Assembly (NCBI GenBank): GCA_900548345.1
Contig: URKA01000044.1
Coordinates: 1 to 13,461 of the forward strand
Direction of reading: 5' to 3'
DNA from: an uncultured Paraprevotella sp.
Lineage (GTDB): Bacteria > Bacteroidota > Bacteroidia > Bacteroidales > Bacteroidaceae
Length of the DNA: 13,461 nucleotides
Positions 13,342-13,461 of this stretch are shown here, one piece after another. The translations under genes were made by a program, and so were the position numbers. Positions within the stretch are counted from its first letter, which is position 1. The number at the start of each line of letters is the position of its first letter. The notes beneath the pieces are model-generated. The model worked only from the letters and a program-made list of their open reading frames with translations, did no database searches and was not told the DNA's origin.

Positions 13342-13461
13342 TTATTTGAGTTTTAACACTTCGCAGTCAGTTTTTGGTGCTTCGACATTTTCCGCATAAT
13401 TTTGTAACGTATTTCTATCGCGGTGAATGTACGTGGCTTTATTTTTGCCACAAAATTCAAG
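13342..13461 (-). CDS. C-terminal 39 codons of an unidentified gene (partial)
   Basis: A minus-strand frame is open from the right edge (13461) to a TAA at 13344-13342, giving 39 residues with ordinary composition (contains FCGKNKATYIHRDRNTLQNY and ends in EVLKLK). I do not recognise the family. Its position directly beyond the broken BspA-like gene, pointing back at it, and the hairpin just after its stop fit the 3' end of a transposase or other element gene; this is inference. The start and most of the gene lie outside the window. Confidence 0.45.
   Translation of the reverse strand, partial: LEFCGKNKATYIHRDRNTLQNYAENVEAPKTDCEVLKLK

Overview
The window looks like chromosomal DNA of a Bacteroidales bacterium, most likely a Bacteroides species. 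Three things point there: at least three near-perfect TTTG-N19-TAnnTTTG promoters (the Bacteroides -33/-7 class), families typical of that phylum (HU-CCDC81/SPOR membrane protein, BspA-like leucine-rich repeat protein, Bacteroides-type lipoprotein), and moderate GC content with weak Shine-Dalgarno sites. Species cannot be told from the sequence alone.

Layout. Positions 1-306 hold two hairpins: a terminator for a gene lying off the left edge, and a long stem downstream of ppdK. Pyruvate phosphate dikinase (ppdK, minus, 307-3027) is divergent from an RlmD/RumA-type rRNA uracil methyltransferase (plus, 3181-4614). The methyltransferase converges on a tight four-gene minus-strand cluster. In transcription order this runs: an HU-CCDC81/SPOR membrane protein (9165-8122), a zinc-ribbon/FHA protein (8111-7584), the RNA-binding protein Tex (7568-5445) and a Cof-type HAD phosphatase (5438-4626). 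Gaps inside the cluster are 6-15 bases, so it is probably one operon. It is divergent from UDP-glucose 6-dehydrogenase (plus, 9263-10576), whose stop codon overlaps the start of a lipoprotein gene (10576-11397). A 72-base repeat made of three copies of one 18-mer follows, then mscL (11624-12049) and a strong terminator hairpin.

From about 12140 the sequence becomes accessory: AT-rich, with a broken internal fragment of an IS66-family element (pieces of tnpB and tnpC, minus strand), then a BspA-like secreted LRR gene with a canonical promoter. That gene stops after about three repeats, apparently at the edge of another insertion. The C-terminal 39 codons of an unidentified minus-strand gene enter from the right edge and may belong to that inserted element.

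Functionally the left and middle parts are housekeeping: anaerobic PEP/pyruvate interconversion, rRNA modification, UDP-glucuronate supply for envelope polysaccharides, and osmotic protection. I do not see a clear new defence or biosynthetic system. The best candidates for something undescribed are the conserved-looking HU/SPOR - FHA - Tex - HAD operon and the switchable triple-repeat palindrome between the lipoprotein gene and mscL.
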